Part shown: piece by piece, positions 21,236 through 32,442 of the stretch
Layout: each line of letters opens with the position of its first letter
Position numbering within the stretch: the first letter of the stretch is position 1
Assembly: GCF_000247695.1 (NCBI RefSeq)
Contig: NW_004624734.1
Coordinates: 37,632,104 to 37,696,103, forward strand
From: Heterocephalus glaber
Lineage: Eukaryota; Chordata; Mammalia; Rodentia; Bathyergidae
Direction: 5' to 3'
Length of the DNA: 64,000 nucleotides
The notes under the pieces: model-generated
What the model was told of the DNA's origin: nothing
Databases searched by the model: none
What the model saw: the letters and a program-made list of their open reading frames with translations, nothing else
Made by a program: the position numbers and the translations under genes

Positions 21236-23560
21236 GTTAAATATGTTCCTTGTATAGCTTCTATAATGCTAGAAAATTCCTTGTAGATTTCCTGATGGCT
21301 TGTAGGGTTGTCTGCAAATGTTGTACAATTTTCATGAAGCATTTCTAGATGTGGAAAATATTTCAGCTATCCATTTTCAAGGTCTCTTTCAAAAACATGC
21401 AGATTTCTCTCAAATGTTTTGATGTCACAAAACATCCTTTCTGTTTTCCCTAAACCTTGTAGTTTTTTGTTCAGTACATTGACGTGCAGTGTAAAATCTG
21501 TAAAAAACATGAGATTGTTAAAGCAGGTCATATCAGTGAACCGTGGATATTCCTGCCCCTTTTCATTCATAAACAGCCTAATTTCATTCAACCAGGCTAC
21601 AGAGGTCTCTAGGACTTGTCCTTTGCTCAGCAACTGGACGTTAGTGTACATCAGTAAAGCATGATACTGAGCCTGAACCTCATCAAGAAGTTCTTGTAAT
21701 TGTCAAAAATTGAGGACAAGCCATGATATAATTTGGCATTTTTGTGAATTTAGGAAATATTGCCTAATTTTTTTCTGCTTTCCCTAGCACAGAGAGCTTC
21801 TTGGTGTTTAACACAATGAAACTGAATGACTGGACGTTTTGCTTCTTTAACAAAGAACTGTATGAAACCAGATGTTGCCCTCACCATGCAAGGTTCCCCA
21901 TCACTAGTTATTTAAAGCACTTTTGCTGGTCTTATGTCTTGTGGCAAAAAAGCCTCCATCACAGCACTGTAGATGTCATCCCTTGTTTTTCCAGGCAAAG
22001 ATACCAGTTTTACCAGCTCTTTTCTCATGATGTCACCACCAGCATAACACAGAATCACTGCTAGTGTTGCGTGATTATTTATGTCTATGCTTTCATCCAA
22101 GCACATGGAGTAACAGGCTGCCTCTTGTAAGTCAGTGGTGAGCTGCTGACTGACAGTACTTGCCATGCACAGGACTCAATGTCTAACGGTATTTCTACTG
22201 AGTGGCATGTCAGAGATGTGTTGCATAATGTTACCCTTCTTTTACTTTTTTTACTTCTTTTACTTTTGTGGTTGGTGTCAAAGTGCTGTCTGACACTTGA
22301 TATGTGACACACAACACTTTCAATATACAGAATAAATAACAGTTTCCTATTGTATTCTGTCAGTCCAAGTGACTCTGTCCTGGCTTCTTGAAACGATCTT
22401 CCACTATCTGTTTTCACTTGTACTTTTTTTTTTTACTGTACTCATTTTTTTGGTGTTCAAGACTTGAAGTCTACCAAAACACAAAATTAAAAAAAAATAA
22501 TGGACTACCGAATGCAAATGTATCCTTCTACCAAAAATAGCTAACACTATTTTAACACCAAAGAATTGGATATTCCCTGAATCAACAGCCTTTATCAGTG
22601 ATTTTCAGCTGGGGTTCCTCTTAAATTGTCTGATCAGCAGTGCTGATCAGGGAGCAGTGTTGCCGTGACCTCCAGCTGTTGGCCTGCTATGAAAACAGCA
22701 TCTGAGTGCACTTCCTGCCTTGTGGGGCTTCTGCTGCACTCATATCCGTCCAAGCCACGCAGATACCCTTGCTCTTGTTTGCATGAATTCTTACCAGCTG
22801 CATATGATGCTGCAGGCTCAAACCTGCCAGGGACAGCACGACAGCAAATCAGTCTCAGTCTCTTAATTACAATAGCTTTCAGCTAACTCTTAGATGCTAC
22901 ATTTCAATTTTTCCTTAAGAAACTCGAAGCTAAAATCTTATGTTAATAAAAACAAATGTATTAAAACTGACAGCCAGTCCAAGCAAATATATACAGTAGA
23001 CCCAGAGTTAAGACTGGTCCGACCTACAAACAACTTGGGTTATGACCAGAATTTTAGCTTTAACTTATTACCAAAGTCTCAAGTTATGACCCGAATGGCA
23101 GCTGCTTATGCTTCCAGATGGTCTTAGATACACATTTAACCCTTGAAGAGCTCTGGAAGGAACACTACCACATGCTTTCCTGTGTGGGCTTGAGAAATCC
23201 TGGGCCAGTGTCTCTCAGAGGACACTGAGATCTGTCTGGAAGAAAGTGTGGCCTAAAATTATATAGGAGAGAGTCTGCAAAGGCAGTTGACCAACTTGAG
23301 TTACAACCAGCCTTTGGGAATGAATTGAATTTGTAAGTCATGGGTCCACTTTACTTATCCTTGGCAGTGCATGGACGAGCTGTGTGAAAGCTTGGATGAG
23401 TCGCCTGGCGCTGCTACTCCTTTCTGAGCATGCGCATAGCCCCTGTGTGTGCTGTTATCCATGCTTGGCTGGTGGGGCAACTTGGCTCATGTGCGCACTG
23501 CAGCGTGCCTGCCATAGGTTTGCACCACTGGGCTACAGTGTTATCACCTTATAAGTGATT
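21236..23560 (-). pseudogene. Decayed hAT DNA transposon (Charlie-like transposase)
   Basis: Three minus-strand frames line up with one hAT transposase, N to C from high to low coordinates. 22268-22417 holds a BED zinc-finger remnant (GRSFQEA, then VRQHFDTNH) with its cysteine pair lost. 21912-22166 holds the first catalytic-site block (CLDESIDINNHATLAVI; the Asp is at 22095-22097) and VKLVSLPGKTRDDIYSAVM. 21367-21651 holds MYTNVQLLSKGQVLETSV and LHVNVLNKKLQGLGKTER. This is the type domesticated in ZBED5 and GTF2IRD2. Stops and frameshifts between blocks rule out function. It lies inside the antisense L1; the outer end may be near the tttgcaccactgggct motif at about 23520. Confidence 0.8.
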
Positions 23561-23564
23561 CGTT

Positions 23565-24430
23565 GCTTTTCTCTAGCCACTTTTAGATTCTGTTCTTGTG
23601 TTTGACATCTGAGATTTTGACTATGATGTGTCATGGAGAGGTTCTTTGATCATTGCTGTTTGGGTTTCTATATCCTCACTTGTATGTTAAATTCTTTCCC
23701 TTATTTGTAATATTTTCTGCTGTTACTTCAGTGAATATTTTTTATGTCACTTCTGTCTTCTGCTTTTTCATGAATTCCAGTTAATCTTACGTTAGTCTTT
23801 TGCATCATCTAGGAGCTTTTGGATCCTTTTTTTGTTGTCTTGCTGTTTTTAAGGTATTTCTTATTGATTGGTTGCCAACAGTAGCCTTGTCTTCTCGATC
23901 TGTCCTCATGAATAGGTCACTTCTCCTACCCATACTTTCCATAGAATTTTTATCTCCTCAATTTCTATGTGGAGCTTTTTTATGGATTCTAATTCTTTTC
24001 TATACTGGTTGGTCATTCATGTTTTGCATCATTTTGTTGAGTTTTGTTAGCTTTTTATTAGTGACCTCTGTAGATTTGCTAATTGCTTTGCTTAATTGGC
24101 CCAATATTTGTTTACTTACATTTCCTGTGAGCTTACCAGTACCTTACTGATTTGTTTTGTTATATCCCCTCATATCATTTTAAATAATTTCGAGTATGTG
24201 GCTTTTGGTTTTCTCCCCTTTCATGCCCCATGGATCTCAGCTTTGGGGGAGTTGGGAGTTTCTGGAAGCATTTGTTATCTTGTCTTCTCATATTTCTAGT
24301 TTGTCTTCTCATGTTTCTAGTTTGTTTTCTTGTTCGATTGTTTGTGTCAAGGCTTTCAGTGGAAAGCTTTCTTTCTTGTATTGAAACCTCTTTAATTAAT
24401 GTCTAGTTTTCAGTGGTGTCCTTTGGGCAT
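23565..24430 (-). mobile_element. L1 5' part, antisense (probable continuation)
   Basis: gatgtgtcatggagaggttc and the following T-rich phrases resemble the reverse complement of the L1 5' UTR/ORF1 region. It lies beyond the hAT block in the position expected if the hAT element split this L1. Frames on the plus strand (23800-24384) are antisense artefacts. Confidence 0.5.
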
Positions 24431-24543
24431 GGTAACCTATTGACTTTTGCATCTCTCCCAGGATCCAGCCACCTTCTTTTACTTGGGATGGGAGCATATT
24501 TGCCTCAATACCCAGTTCTCTAGAAATGGGTCACAGTATTATT

Positions 24544-24653
24544 ATTACTATTATTATTATTATTATTATTATTATTTTTTGGTACTGGGGATCAAACTTG
24601 GGAGCTTGCGGTTGCAAGGCAAGCGATAGCACCACTGAGCTAAATCCCTGGCC
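24544..24653 (-). mobile_element. ID-like SINE with expanded (ATT)n tail, antisense
   Basis: About 35 bp of att repeats precede ggtactggggatcaaacttg and ccactgagctaaatccctgg. The duplication cacagtattatt flanks the whole (24532-24543, 24654-24665), so the microsatellite grew from the SINE tail. Confidence 0.92.
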
Positions 24654-24664
24654 CACAGTATTAT

Positions 24665-26095
24665 TTTTTAAAATAAATTTTGTTTTATTTTATTCCACCC
24701 TCTTCAAGCCCCCTCCCTCCATGTACAAAAGCTTTGTTTCCATTTTTTTCCTTCTATTTTCACTTTTTTCTTGTCCCTTCCTTCCTCTCTCCCTTCTCCC
24801 TTGCTCCCCTCCCCATTTGAACACTTTCTTCCCATTTCCCAACATCCATTATATTTTTCAGTTTATTTCCACTTTTGGTTTCTCACACCAGAGAAACAAT
24901 GTGGTATTTAAACACATGTGTCTGATTTATTTCACTTAAGAGTATGGTCTCAAGGTCCATCCATTTAGCTAGAAATGTTTGAAGCCCGTCCTTTTTTTAT
25001 GGCAGAGTAATACTCCATTGTATTAAGAAACCACAGCTTCTTTATCCACTCACCAGTTGATGGGCATTTGGGCTGTTTCCAAGATTTAGCTATTACAAAC
25101 TGCTGCTATAAACATGGGTGTGCATATATCGATGTGGTATGATACTTTTAATTCTTTCAGGAAGATGCCAAGAAGAGGTATACATGGGTCAAATGGAGCC
25201 TCTAGTTTTAGTTTTTTGAGAAATCTCCACACTGATTTCCACAGTGATTGTACCAGTCTATACTCCCACCAACAATGGAGAAAGATAAAGATTCCTTTTT
25301 CCCCACAGCCCCTCCAGCATTTGTTATTGGTTGATTTCTTGATTGCAGCCATTCTTTCTGGAGTAAGGTGGAATCTCAGTATTGTTTTAATTTGCATTTC
25401 ATGAATGACCAGTGATGTTGAACATTTTTTCATATATTTGCCATTTCTAATTCTTCATCTGAGAAGTATCTTTTTTATTTTAGATCCCATTTTTGCATTG
25501 GATCTTTAAATTTGGATGGTCTGATTTTTTTTGAGTTCTTTATATATTATAGATAATAGTCCTTTATCTAAGTAGCTGGTAAAAATTTTCCCCCACTCTG
25601 TGGGTTGTCTCTTAGCTCTGTTTGTGGTTTCTCTTGCTGTGCAAAAGCTTTTTAATAAGATGAAGTCCCAGTTGTTGATTCTTTGCAGTATTTCCCATGC
25701 GGTCTGGGGCGGTCTGGGTTTTGTTCATGAAGTCTTTGCCTACTCCTATGTCCTCAAGCATTCTACCTATTCTCTCTTCCAGCAGATTTAGTGTTTCTGT
25801 TTCAATATTTAGATTATTGATCCATTTCAGTTTTAGGTTAGTGCATGGTGAAAGATATGGGTCTAGTTTCAATCTTTGGCTCATGGAAAGCCAGTTTTTC
25901 CAGTATCATTTATTACTATGTAGTTCAGGCTGGCCTTGAACTGTTTTTTTTTTGTTGTTTGTTTTGATTTTGGTACTGGGGATCGAACTTGGGTCCTTGT
26001 GCTTGCGAGTCAGGTGGCAGAACCACTGAGCTAAATCCCGGGCACTGGCATCATTTATTAAAGAGGCCATCTTTCTTCCACTGAAGGTGTTTGGG
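24665..26095 (-). mobile_element. L1 LINE, antisense, 5'-truncated second copy
   Basis: After a 3' UTR with a C/T-rich tract (24700-24840) come ORF2 C-terminal blocks on the minus strand: at 25086-25433 [20 protein letters not shown] and [15 protein letters not shown], and at 25612-25884 LKWINNLNIETETLNLLEER and RKHKQS-type residues of the thumb region. ORF2 is broken by frameshifts. The copy ends near 26095 and carries a SINE insertion at 25916-26044. Confidence 0.88.
25916..26044 (-). mobile_element. Compound ID + B1-fragment insertion, antisense
   Basis: Between copies of atcatttatta (25905-25915, 26050-26060) lie an antisense ID SINE (ggtactggggatcgaacttg, ccactgagctaaatcccggg) and, beyond its T-rich tail, a 29-bp antisense B1 piece (actatgtagttcaggctggc, then cttgaactg). 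Both sit inside one target-site duplication. Confidence 0.75.
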
Positions 26096-27194
26096 CCACA
26101 GTATTATTAATTACCTCATGGCAATTGAGATATTGACATCCAAATAAAACCAATTAAAAGCAGCAGCTGTCACCTTGGCTATAGCAGTAAAATTAGCATC
26201 AATTATAGTGTCAAATAGAAACTGAATATTGACTGATCCTGTGGACCAATAATGTGACCCTTAACCATAGAAAAGAGATCTGTAATTATAGTAAGAAGAA
26301 CCAAACATGGATCCACTTTTGACCTACATACAGTAAATATCTACTAAATGAAACAGCTTTGCCTCTTCTAGCATTATCACAGTATTCGAAAACAGTAGTG
26401 TAAAATTAACTAGCTATCTAAAGGTTCATACAGCTTAGCAGTTATACTAGTAAAGGTAGAGTGGATAGAGAACTGGAGAATGAAAACAAAATTTGAAAAC
26501 TTAATGGGATATGAGAAGTAGGAGAAAAGAGTGAGATGGGGATCCTATGGATGAGTAAAAGGAAATTAATAATGTTAGCAGACTGGCACAGGAAAGAAGG
26601 AACAAGAAAAAGATTAAAAAATAGCAAGGTACAGGATATGGAAGAAAAGAAAAGTTGCAACAAGAAAAAGAGAAAAGGAGAGAAAAGAAAGTAAAAGAGG
26701 AGAAAAAAATCCCAAGCCTCACAAAAACCTGATGAAGGAAAGATAAAAATAATAAAATACAGAAAAATCAAAGAAAGATTTAGTCAAAGAAAAAGTGCAT
26801 GTGGTTTTGAATGAGTGGTTCTTTCCAAGATCTGCAGTCTTGGGATATAGCCAATCACTATTTTTCTCTGCCTACCTTTATAGCCTCTGGGTTTTTGAGG
26901 TACACTCCCCTGCACCAGAGGCCCCCTGTGCATTCACCCCAGACTGTGGTTACCATTCGTCCCTTCCCCTTGGTAGAAGGGACAGTCGTGGGGTCTGGTT
27001 GCTCCCTTCTCTCCCTGGGTCCTGTCCTCATTCAGGATCAGGTCGTTTTGTTGGTCCTGACCTCTGTTGCCCTGTGCCATGGGACATAAACAGAGCTGGC
27101 TTGGAGTCATAGGACCATCATGCCCTTGTGTTGGGGTGCTGTGTGACCGGTGTGGACCTGCTTGCTCACCTGGAGGGGTGTTGAGTTGTGCAGT
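26096..27194 (+). other. Intronic stretch without recognised genes
   Basis: 26440-26790 is a long purine-rich (GA) tract, which explains the Phe/Leu/Ser-rich minus-strand frames there. 26795-27112 is open on the plus strand in two frames but resembles no family I know. No repeat family recognised. Confidence 0.5.
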
Positions 27195-27436
27195 CTATTT
27201 ATGATGAAGAATTTACAATTTATATACCATAAAATCACTTAAAATTTGCATTTCAGTGTGTTAAAAAAATGTTTACAGAGCTGAGCAACCATCATAACCA
27301 TATAATTGCAGAACATTATATTATCCTCAAAGACTCCCATGCCCATTTTAGTCACTCCTCACTCTACTTCTGCCTCTATGGATTCTCCAATTCTGAATGT
27401 TGCATTTAAATGAAACCATACATTATATAATCTTTT

Positions 27437-27520
27437 TTTGGTGGGGAGTACTGGGGATCAAACTCACGACCTTGTGCTTGCAAGACAGGCATGGTGCCAC
27501 TGAGCCAAATCTCCAGCCCC
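27437..27520 (-). mobile_element. ID-like SINE, antisense
   Basis: gtactggggatcaaactcac, then ccactgagccaaatctccag. The 11-bp duplication tataatctttt lies at 27426-27436 and 27521-27531. Confidence 0.93.
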
Positions 27521-27631
27521 TATAATCTTTTGTGATTGGTTTCTTTCAGTTAACATGATGCTTGGAAAAGTCCATCAATGTTGAAGTAATACAGTGATGC
27601 ATACTACATTTTATTTTATGGCTGAATATTA

Positions 27632-27632
27632 C

Positions 27633-27672
<40 letters not shown>

Positions 27673-27748
27673 TTGGTACCGGGGATCGAACTTGGGTCCT
27701 TACGCTTGCAAGGCAGGCGGCAGAACCACTGAGCTAAATCCCTGGCCC
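27632..27748 (-). mobile_element. ID-like SINE with (ATT)n tail, antisense
   Basis: About 40 bp of att repeats precede ggtaccggggatcgaacttg and ccactgagctaaatccctgg. Flanks share a tattat/tattac-type sequence, so exact ends are blurred by the repeat. Confidence 0.9.
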
Positions 27749-27958
27749 AGTATTATATTTTTAATCACATTTTGTCTTATCTTTTCATCAGTTGATGCCA
27801 CTTAGATTGTTTCAGTTTTTACTCTTTCGAATATTGCTACTATGATTACTTGTGTACAAACTTTTTTATGGTTATGTGATTTCAGTGCTTTTGTTTGTAT
27901 CCCTGGGAATGGAATTGTTTAGTCATAAGTAACTGGAAGTTCTGAGGAACTGCCAAGC

Positions 27959-28457
27959 TGTCATAGTTAGCAGTCATGGCATGGCGTAAAGGATGAAACT
28001 TTATTCGGAGTCTGGGTCCAATCCAGACTCCAAGAGGGCCAGAGGAGCTGCCTTTAACTGAGACCTCTCAGCGTGAGAGAGTCTCATAAAGACAGCCAAA
28101 AACGGAAGCCTCTGTGGCTATTTATTGATAAAACCAGGAAGCAAGGATAAAGGACAAAGGCAGGACAATGTCTGTGCAGGAATTCATGTAGGGGACAGGA
28201 AAGCATGGGAAGGTTAGGGAGGTCTGATACATGACTGACCTTAGGACCAGTGTAGTTAATAAATTGGAGTATGGGCCGGGGGTAAGGGCCAGAGTGCTCA
28301 TTCCTTAGGGCAGTGTGTTTGATCCTACTTGGACTGTGGCCCTGTAGGCTCTTTTTGTCTCTAACCATGCATTCTAGGAGTTTCAGGCGTGTGGCTCCAA
28401 AAGTCCCTCAGCTCAGCATATCCAGCTCATCACACCCTTCTGCCCAACGCCCCCACA
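27959..28457 (-). mobile_element. Solo ERV LTR, antisense
   Basis: The 499-bp segment begins tg and ends ca (tgtcatag ... cccccaca) and replaces nothing in the surrounding L1. It is flanked by a 6-bp duplication with one change (ccaagc 27953-27958, ccaaac 28458-28463). On the minus strand it carries ttttatcaataaatagcc and a later gaataaagtt signal near the end, as expected for an LTR. A 6-bp duplication favours an ERVK-class source. There is no internal coding region. Confidence 0.75.
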
Positions 28458-28586
28458 CCAAACAATTTCCCAAAGTGGCTGCAGCATTTTATATTCCTTC
28501 CCAGAATATATAAGGGTTCTAATTCTGTCACATCCTCAGCAACACTTTTTATTATGCCTTCTTTTAATTATAGACATTACATTGTT

Positions 28587-28673
28587 CTCTATTTTTGGGG
28601 GCACTGGGGATCGAACTCCAGACCTTGCACTTGCAAGGCAGGCGCCAGAACCACTGAGCTAAATCCCTGGCCC
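28587..28673 (-). mobile_element. ID-like SINE, antisense
   Basis: gcactggggatcgaactcca, then ccactgagctaaatccctgg. A perfect 16-bp duplication tagacattacattgtt flanks it at 28571-28586 and 28674-28689. Confidence 0.95.
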
Positions 28674-29358
28674 TAGACATTACATTGTTGGTGGGTTCTT
28701 ATTGTTTTGATTTGTATTTCTGTAAATAGTGAAATTGCATTTATTTTCATTTATTAGCCATTTATATACCTTCTTTGGGTTACATCTCTTCAGAAAATAC
28801 TGTGTCCATTTCTAAATTATTTGTCTTTTTCTTGTTGAGCTTTAAGAATTCATAATATATTGTGGATAGTAGTCTTATCAGATAAAGTTTGCAAATATTT
28901 TCTCCCATTCTAAGGGACTTTTCACTTTTTTAATGATGTTCTTTGAAGCAGAAATGTTTTAATTTGAAGTCTAGTTTTTTCCCTTTTGTTACTCCTACTT
29001 TGTGTGTCATAGTTTTAGAAGTCATTTGGTCTAGGATTATGAAGATTTATTCATATATTTTCTTCTGTTTAATAGTTCACCTCTTACCTTTAGGTTGATT
29101 CTCCATCTGGAGCAAGGCTGCGTATGTGGTGTGAGATGGGGAGGGTACCGCTGTGTTCTTTCGTGTGTACATATCCAGCTGTGGCAGCACCACTCACTGA
29201 GAAGCCCTTTCCCACTGACTAGCTCTGTGCCTGGCTCACATAGATACTCAGTAACTTTGAGAAAGGGAGAGAGAGAAAGCTTTTAACTATGACTAGTAGC
29301 TTTCCTAAATTCTTCCCCTGAAACTTCCTTTGATAGCTATTCTGTCTTTCCTTTATAA

Positions 29359-29710
<352 letters not shown>

Positions 29711-29770
29711 GTTTGTTTATGAAACAGAACACTTCAATGGCGTAGCTGAACTGTTGGAAATATTAGGAAG
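29711..29770 (+). CDS. PPP2R5E: PPP2R5E coding exon (about residues 227-247)
   Basis: A 60-bp exon that completes the split Arg and encodes [19 protein letters not shown] plus the first two bases of Ser. It is part of a HEAT-like helix pair. The acceptor tcttttaag follows the pyrimidine tract; the donor is aag|gtaggc. Both flanking introns are phase 2, so skipping it alone would keep the frame. Sequence agrees with mammalian B56-epsilon. Confidence 0.97.
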
Positions 29771-30658
29771 GTAGGCACTTTCTATGTAATCGCTAACCTC
29801 AGATGAGTGTCATTCAGGGGGCACAATGAGATGCTGACCTAGATCTGTCTCATTTGTGCTTAGCGTGTTTCCCAACTGACTCTACAAGGTGCAATATCCT
29901 GTTCCCCTTGCTCCACAATTACATGTGGCTAATTCCACTGGAATGACTGGAAGAACTAACAGTTCATTCATTACTACAGACACGGTGCCTCAGTGGTGAT
30001 TAGGCCAGTTACACCAAGCTGTCTTGCTTGCCTAAGCCTAGTTTCCAGACCACCCTGTCTGTTGCTGTACCTGTTGAAAACAAGTTTATAATAAGTCAAT
30101 AAGATTACCATTTTCAACAGAACCATGTACCCCGGTGTAGTTCTAGAACAGCTGCGGCTTGGCTCACAGAATAAATTGGATAGAGACAGCTGTCATGTAG
30201 GGTTCTACACACAAGGGAGGCTGGCATAGCTGAACAGTGACCACTTAGTCTTTCCTCCTAACACAAGGAGAAAAGAGGGTCAGGTCACTTGTGTTTCTCT
30301 CAGTGACTTCCCAGGACTGGGCAGGAGGAAGTGAGCAAGGCAGGCAATTGTATGGAGAAAAGGAAGAAAGGAAAAATAAAGGTTCTCGATATAAATGTTT
30401 TGGGGATGATCTTACTAGTTTTAAATGCACAGGAGCCTTCCTTGGGTGATCATAAACAAATGTACTTATCTTAAACTCCTTCCACTTCAGTTCACCCTTT
30501 GAAGTAACTTATGAAACCTTGAATGCTATTGGGGAAGGCTTTGGTTATGTTTTTGAATAAATTTAAATGGATTAAGATATAACCAGTCTCACAAGAACAG
30601 TTTGTCCTTTTGTGTATGTTGTAGTAGCATTGCTAATCTGTCTCTTTTCTTTTCCTAG
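29771..30658 (+). other. PPP2R5E: Intron (888 bp)
   Basis: Donor gtaggc, acceptor tttcctag. I see no repeat or gene in it. The minus-strand frame at 30245-30430 resembles nothing known. Confidence 0.9.
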
Positions 30659-30767
30659 TATTATCAATGGCTTTGCTTTACCATTGAAGGCTGAACACAA
30701 ACAGTTTCTGGTGAAAGTGTTGATCCCTTTACACACAGTCAGGAGCTTATCACTCTTCCATGCCCAG
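30659..30767 (+). CDS. PPP2R5E: PPP2R5E coding exon (about residues 247-283)
   Basis: The 109-bp exon completes Ser and encodes [20 protein letters not shown] then [16 protein letters not shown]. The Lys and His in LKAEHK correspond to residues that complete the LxxIxE-binding groove in related B56 proteins. The acceptor is ttttcctag and the donor cag|gtagaa; phase 2 in, phase 0 out. Confidence 0.98.
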
Positions 30768-32278
30768 GTAGAATTTTAAAGTATAATTACTTTTGAAGCA
30801 AAATGAAAAGTTTGAAAACCCCGTGATTTTGGGGGGGGGGGATATTAATATTTCCCTAATTCAAAAAGTGGACTTGTTAAAGTTTAAAATACTCTGAGGA
30901 AAATAAAAATGAGTAGATTTTGTTTTCTGTCCACAGTAGGATCGTAGGCATAGTTTTAGGAGGGAGCCGCCTTTGTTCAGTCTTGTTTCACAGGGGACTT
31001 CAACAGTTTGCCCACGTTTACGCTTGTTATGGGTCTGTTTTATGTATTGGACATAGGGGCTGTGTCTTCAGATTGAGATCTTTGGGCATTGTGCCATCAT
31101 TTTTAATGTTGTTTTGTTTTGTTCCAGCTTTACTTTGCACCAGTCTGTCCATTGCCCTTTTACCCATTCTTCTACTTTACTCAGCATTTCTTTCTCACTT
31201 TGGACAAATACACTCTCTTGCAAGAAAATACGTCTATCAACATTTTCACATTTTTTAAAGCATTCATTACTTTTAAAAGCATGTCCTGTTTGGCCTCACT
31301 CTGATTTCTGTGCTAACACTTCCTTGCGTGGTAAGGATGTCACAGGAGGGCAGATAAATGCTCTAGTGATATATTTAATTTTAGTATTTCAAACCTTTGA
31401 CTCGCTCCTGCCTCTAATGAAAATGTTTTGATTTTGCATAAAAATGTAACACGTTTTTCTAAGCAGAATTCTTCTTTAAAGATGTGAAAATCTGTGTTTC
31501 CAGGAAAAATGAGTCCATGTGTTTCTAATTTAGAAGATATTAAGAATGTTGGTGTTTGTGTGAATGATTTCTTGTCCCAGAATCTTTACAAGCCTTTTGT
31601 GAATTTTGCCCTTGGTGCTGGCATTGGCTATCCCATTTTGTGATCATTTAAAAGAATTCTTACTTACCTGTGTTAGCATCAGATGTGGAGCTTTCTTTAC
31701 ATTTTTCCAGGTTCTAACTGTGGCGGGTACAACTTTTTATCTCCTCGTAAACTTGTGTTAGTGTCTGTGTGCTGGTGTTGAGAAAGTGTCTCCTTCCCTG
31801 TATAACCTTGTACTATTGGTGTTAGCAAGAAAGGAAGCCTATGCGGCGTGGCTTGAACTGTGTGTAAATGGAGTACACTGAATGAGATTTCACTTGTGAT
31901 TTTCATTACCTGGTGCTCCATGTCTCATTGCTCTTAAAAAAATTCTCCTAGAGCTCTCCTAGTGTCAGGCTTTGGCTTGAAAAAGTAGCTTTTCGTTGGG
32001 CATGGCAGCGCAACCCCGTAGTCTCTGCTTCTTGAAAGGCTCAGGCAGGAAGATCATAAATTTAAGGCCATCCTGGGCACACATAGTGAGATCTTAGGTC
32101 CGAAAACAAAATAACTTTAATTTTGGTTGATATATTTTATCTTCATGATGGTTAAAATGAATTGGTTGTGAAGTTAAAACCAGAGTCCAAAAATGGTTTA
32201 GAAAGTTTTAAAACTTATCTTTTCAACCCTTAGCATATAGAATTTAAAATTTTGTCCTTTATGTTTTTCCTTGTTTAG
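30768..32278 (+). other. PPP2R5E: Intron (1511 bp)
   Basis: Contains a G11 run at about 30830, a B1 copy at 31994-32112, and otherwise unrecognised sequence. Plus frames at 30920-31431 overlap one another and have no family resemblance. Confidence 0.88.
31994..32112 (+). mobile_element. B1 SINE, sense
   Basis: gttgggcatggcagcgcaac, gcttcttgaaaggctcaggc-type and aaggccatcctgggcacaca follow the B1 order, ending in an aaaacaaaat tail. No dID module is attached. Confidence 0.85.
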
Positions 32279-32332
32279 TTGGCATATTGTATAGTGCAGT
32301 TTCTGGAGAAAGATCCTTCACTCACAGAACCA
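32279..32332 (+). CDS. PPP2R5E: PPP2R5E coding exon (about residues 284-301)
   Basis: A 54-bp exon encoding LAYCIVQFLEKDPSLTEP, one helix pair of the HEAT-like solenoid. The acceptor is cttgtttag and the donor cca|gtaagt; phase 0 on both sides. It is separated by only 110 bp from the next exon, and the two are probably defined together. Confidence 0.97.
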
Positions 32333-32442
32333 GTAAGTATTTTTTTTGTAATTCCAGAAAACTTAAGAAAAAACACTTTTCCTGAAAGCCTACATGAAAA
32401 ATTAAATTCTACTTACTTATTTTTTTCTCCTTTTAATTTTAG
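32333..32442 (+). other. PPP2R5E: Very short intron (110 bp)
   Basis: Donor gtaagtattt, acceptor ttttaattttag with a T-rich tract. Close to the minimum workable mammalian intron size. Confidence 0.95.

Larger units (their letters stand above)
27195..29095 (-). mobile_element. Ancient L1 3' part (L1M-type), antisense, host of nested insertions
   Basis: Old L1 3' phrases in reverse complement run through the region, for example ctgggaatggaattgtttag then aggaactgccaagctg, resuming at ttcccaaagtggctgcagca. Three ID SINEs and one solo LTR are inserted within it. No frame survives. Confidence 0.7.

Noticed and set aside
21367..22417. A functional ZBED/GTF2IRD2-like gene on the minus strand
   Set aside because: The coding blocks lie in different frames with stops between them and the BED-finger cysteines are lost. 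It lies between L1 segments and has no recognisable exons.
24526..24939. 137-codon plus-strand frame with poly-Ile/Tyr
   Set aside because: It starts in the (ATT)n tail of an antisense SINE and continues through the antisense L1 3' UTR. It is a product of repeats.
25086..25884. Active L1 ORF2
   Set aside because: Only C-terminal blocks remain in separate frames, and the copy is 5'-truncated.
26442..26771. 109-residue Phe/Leu-rich minus-strand protein (membrane-like)
   Set aside because: It is the complement of a GA-rich tract; the hydrophobic look comes from TTC/CTT codons.
27601..27672. CRISPR-like or satellite array from the att repeats
   Set aside because: The units are 3 bp with no spacers; it is a simple microsatellite at a SINE tail.
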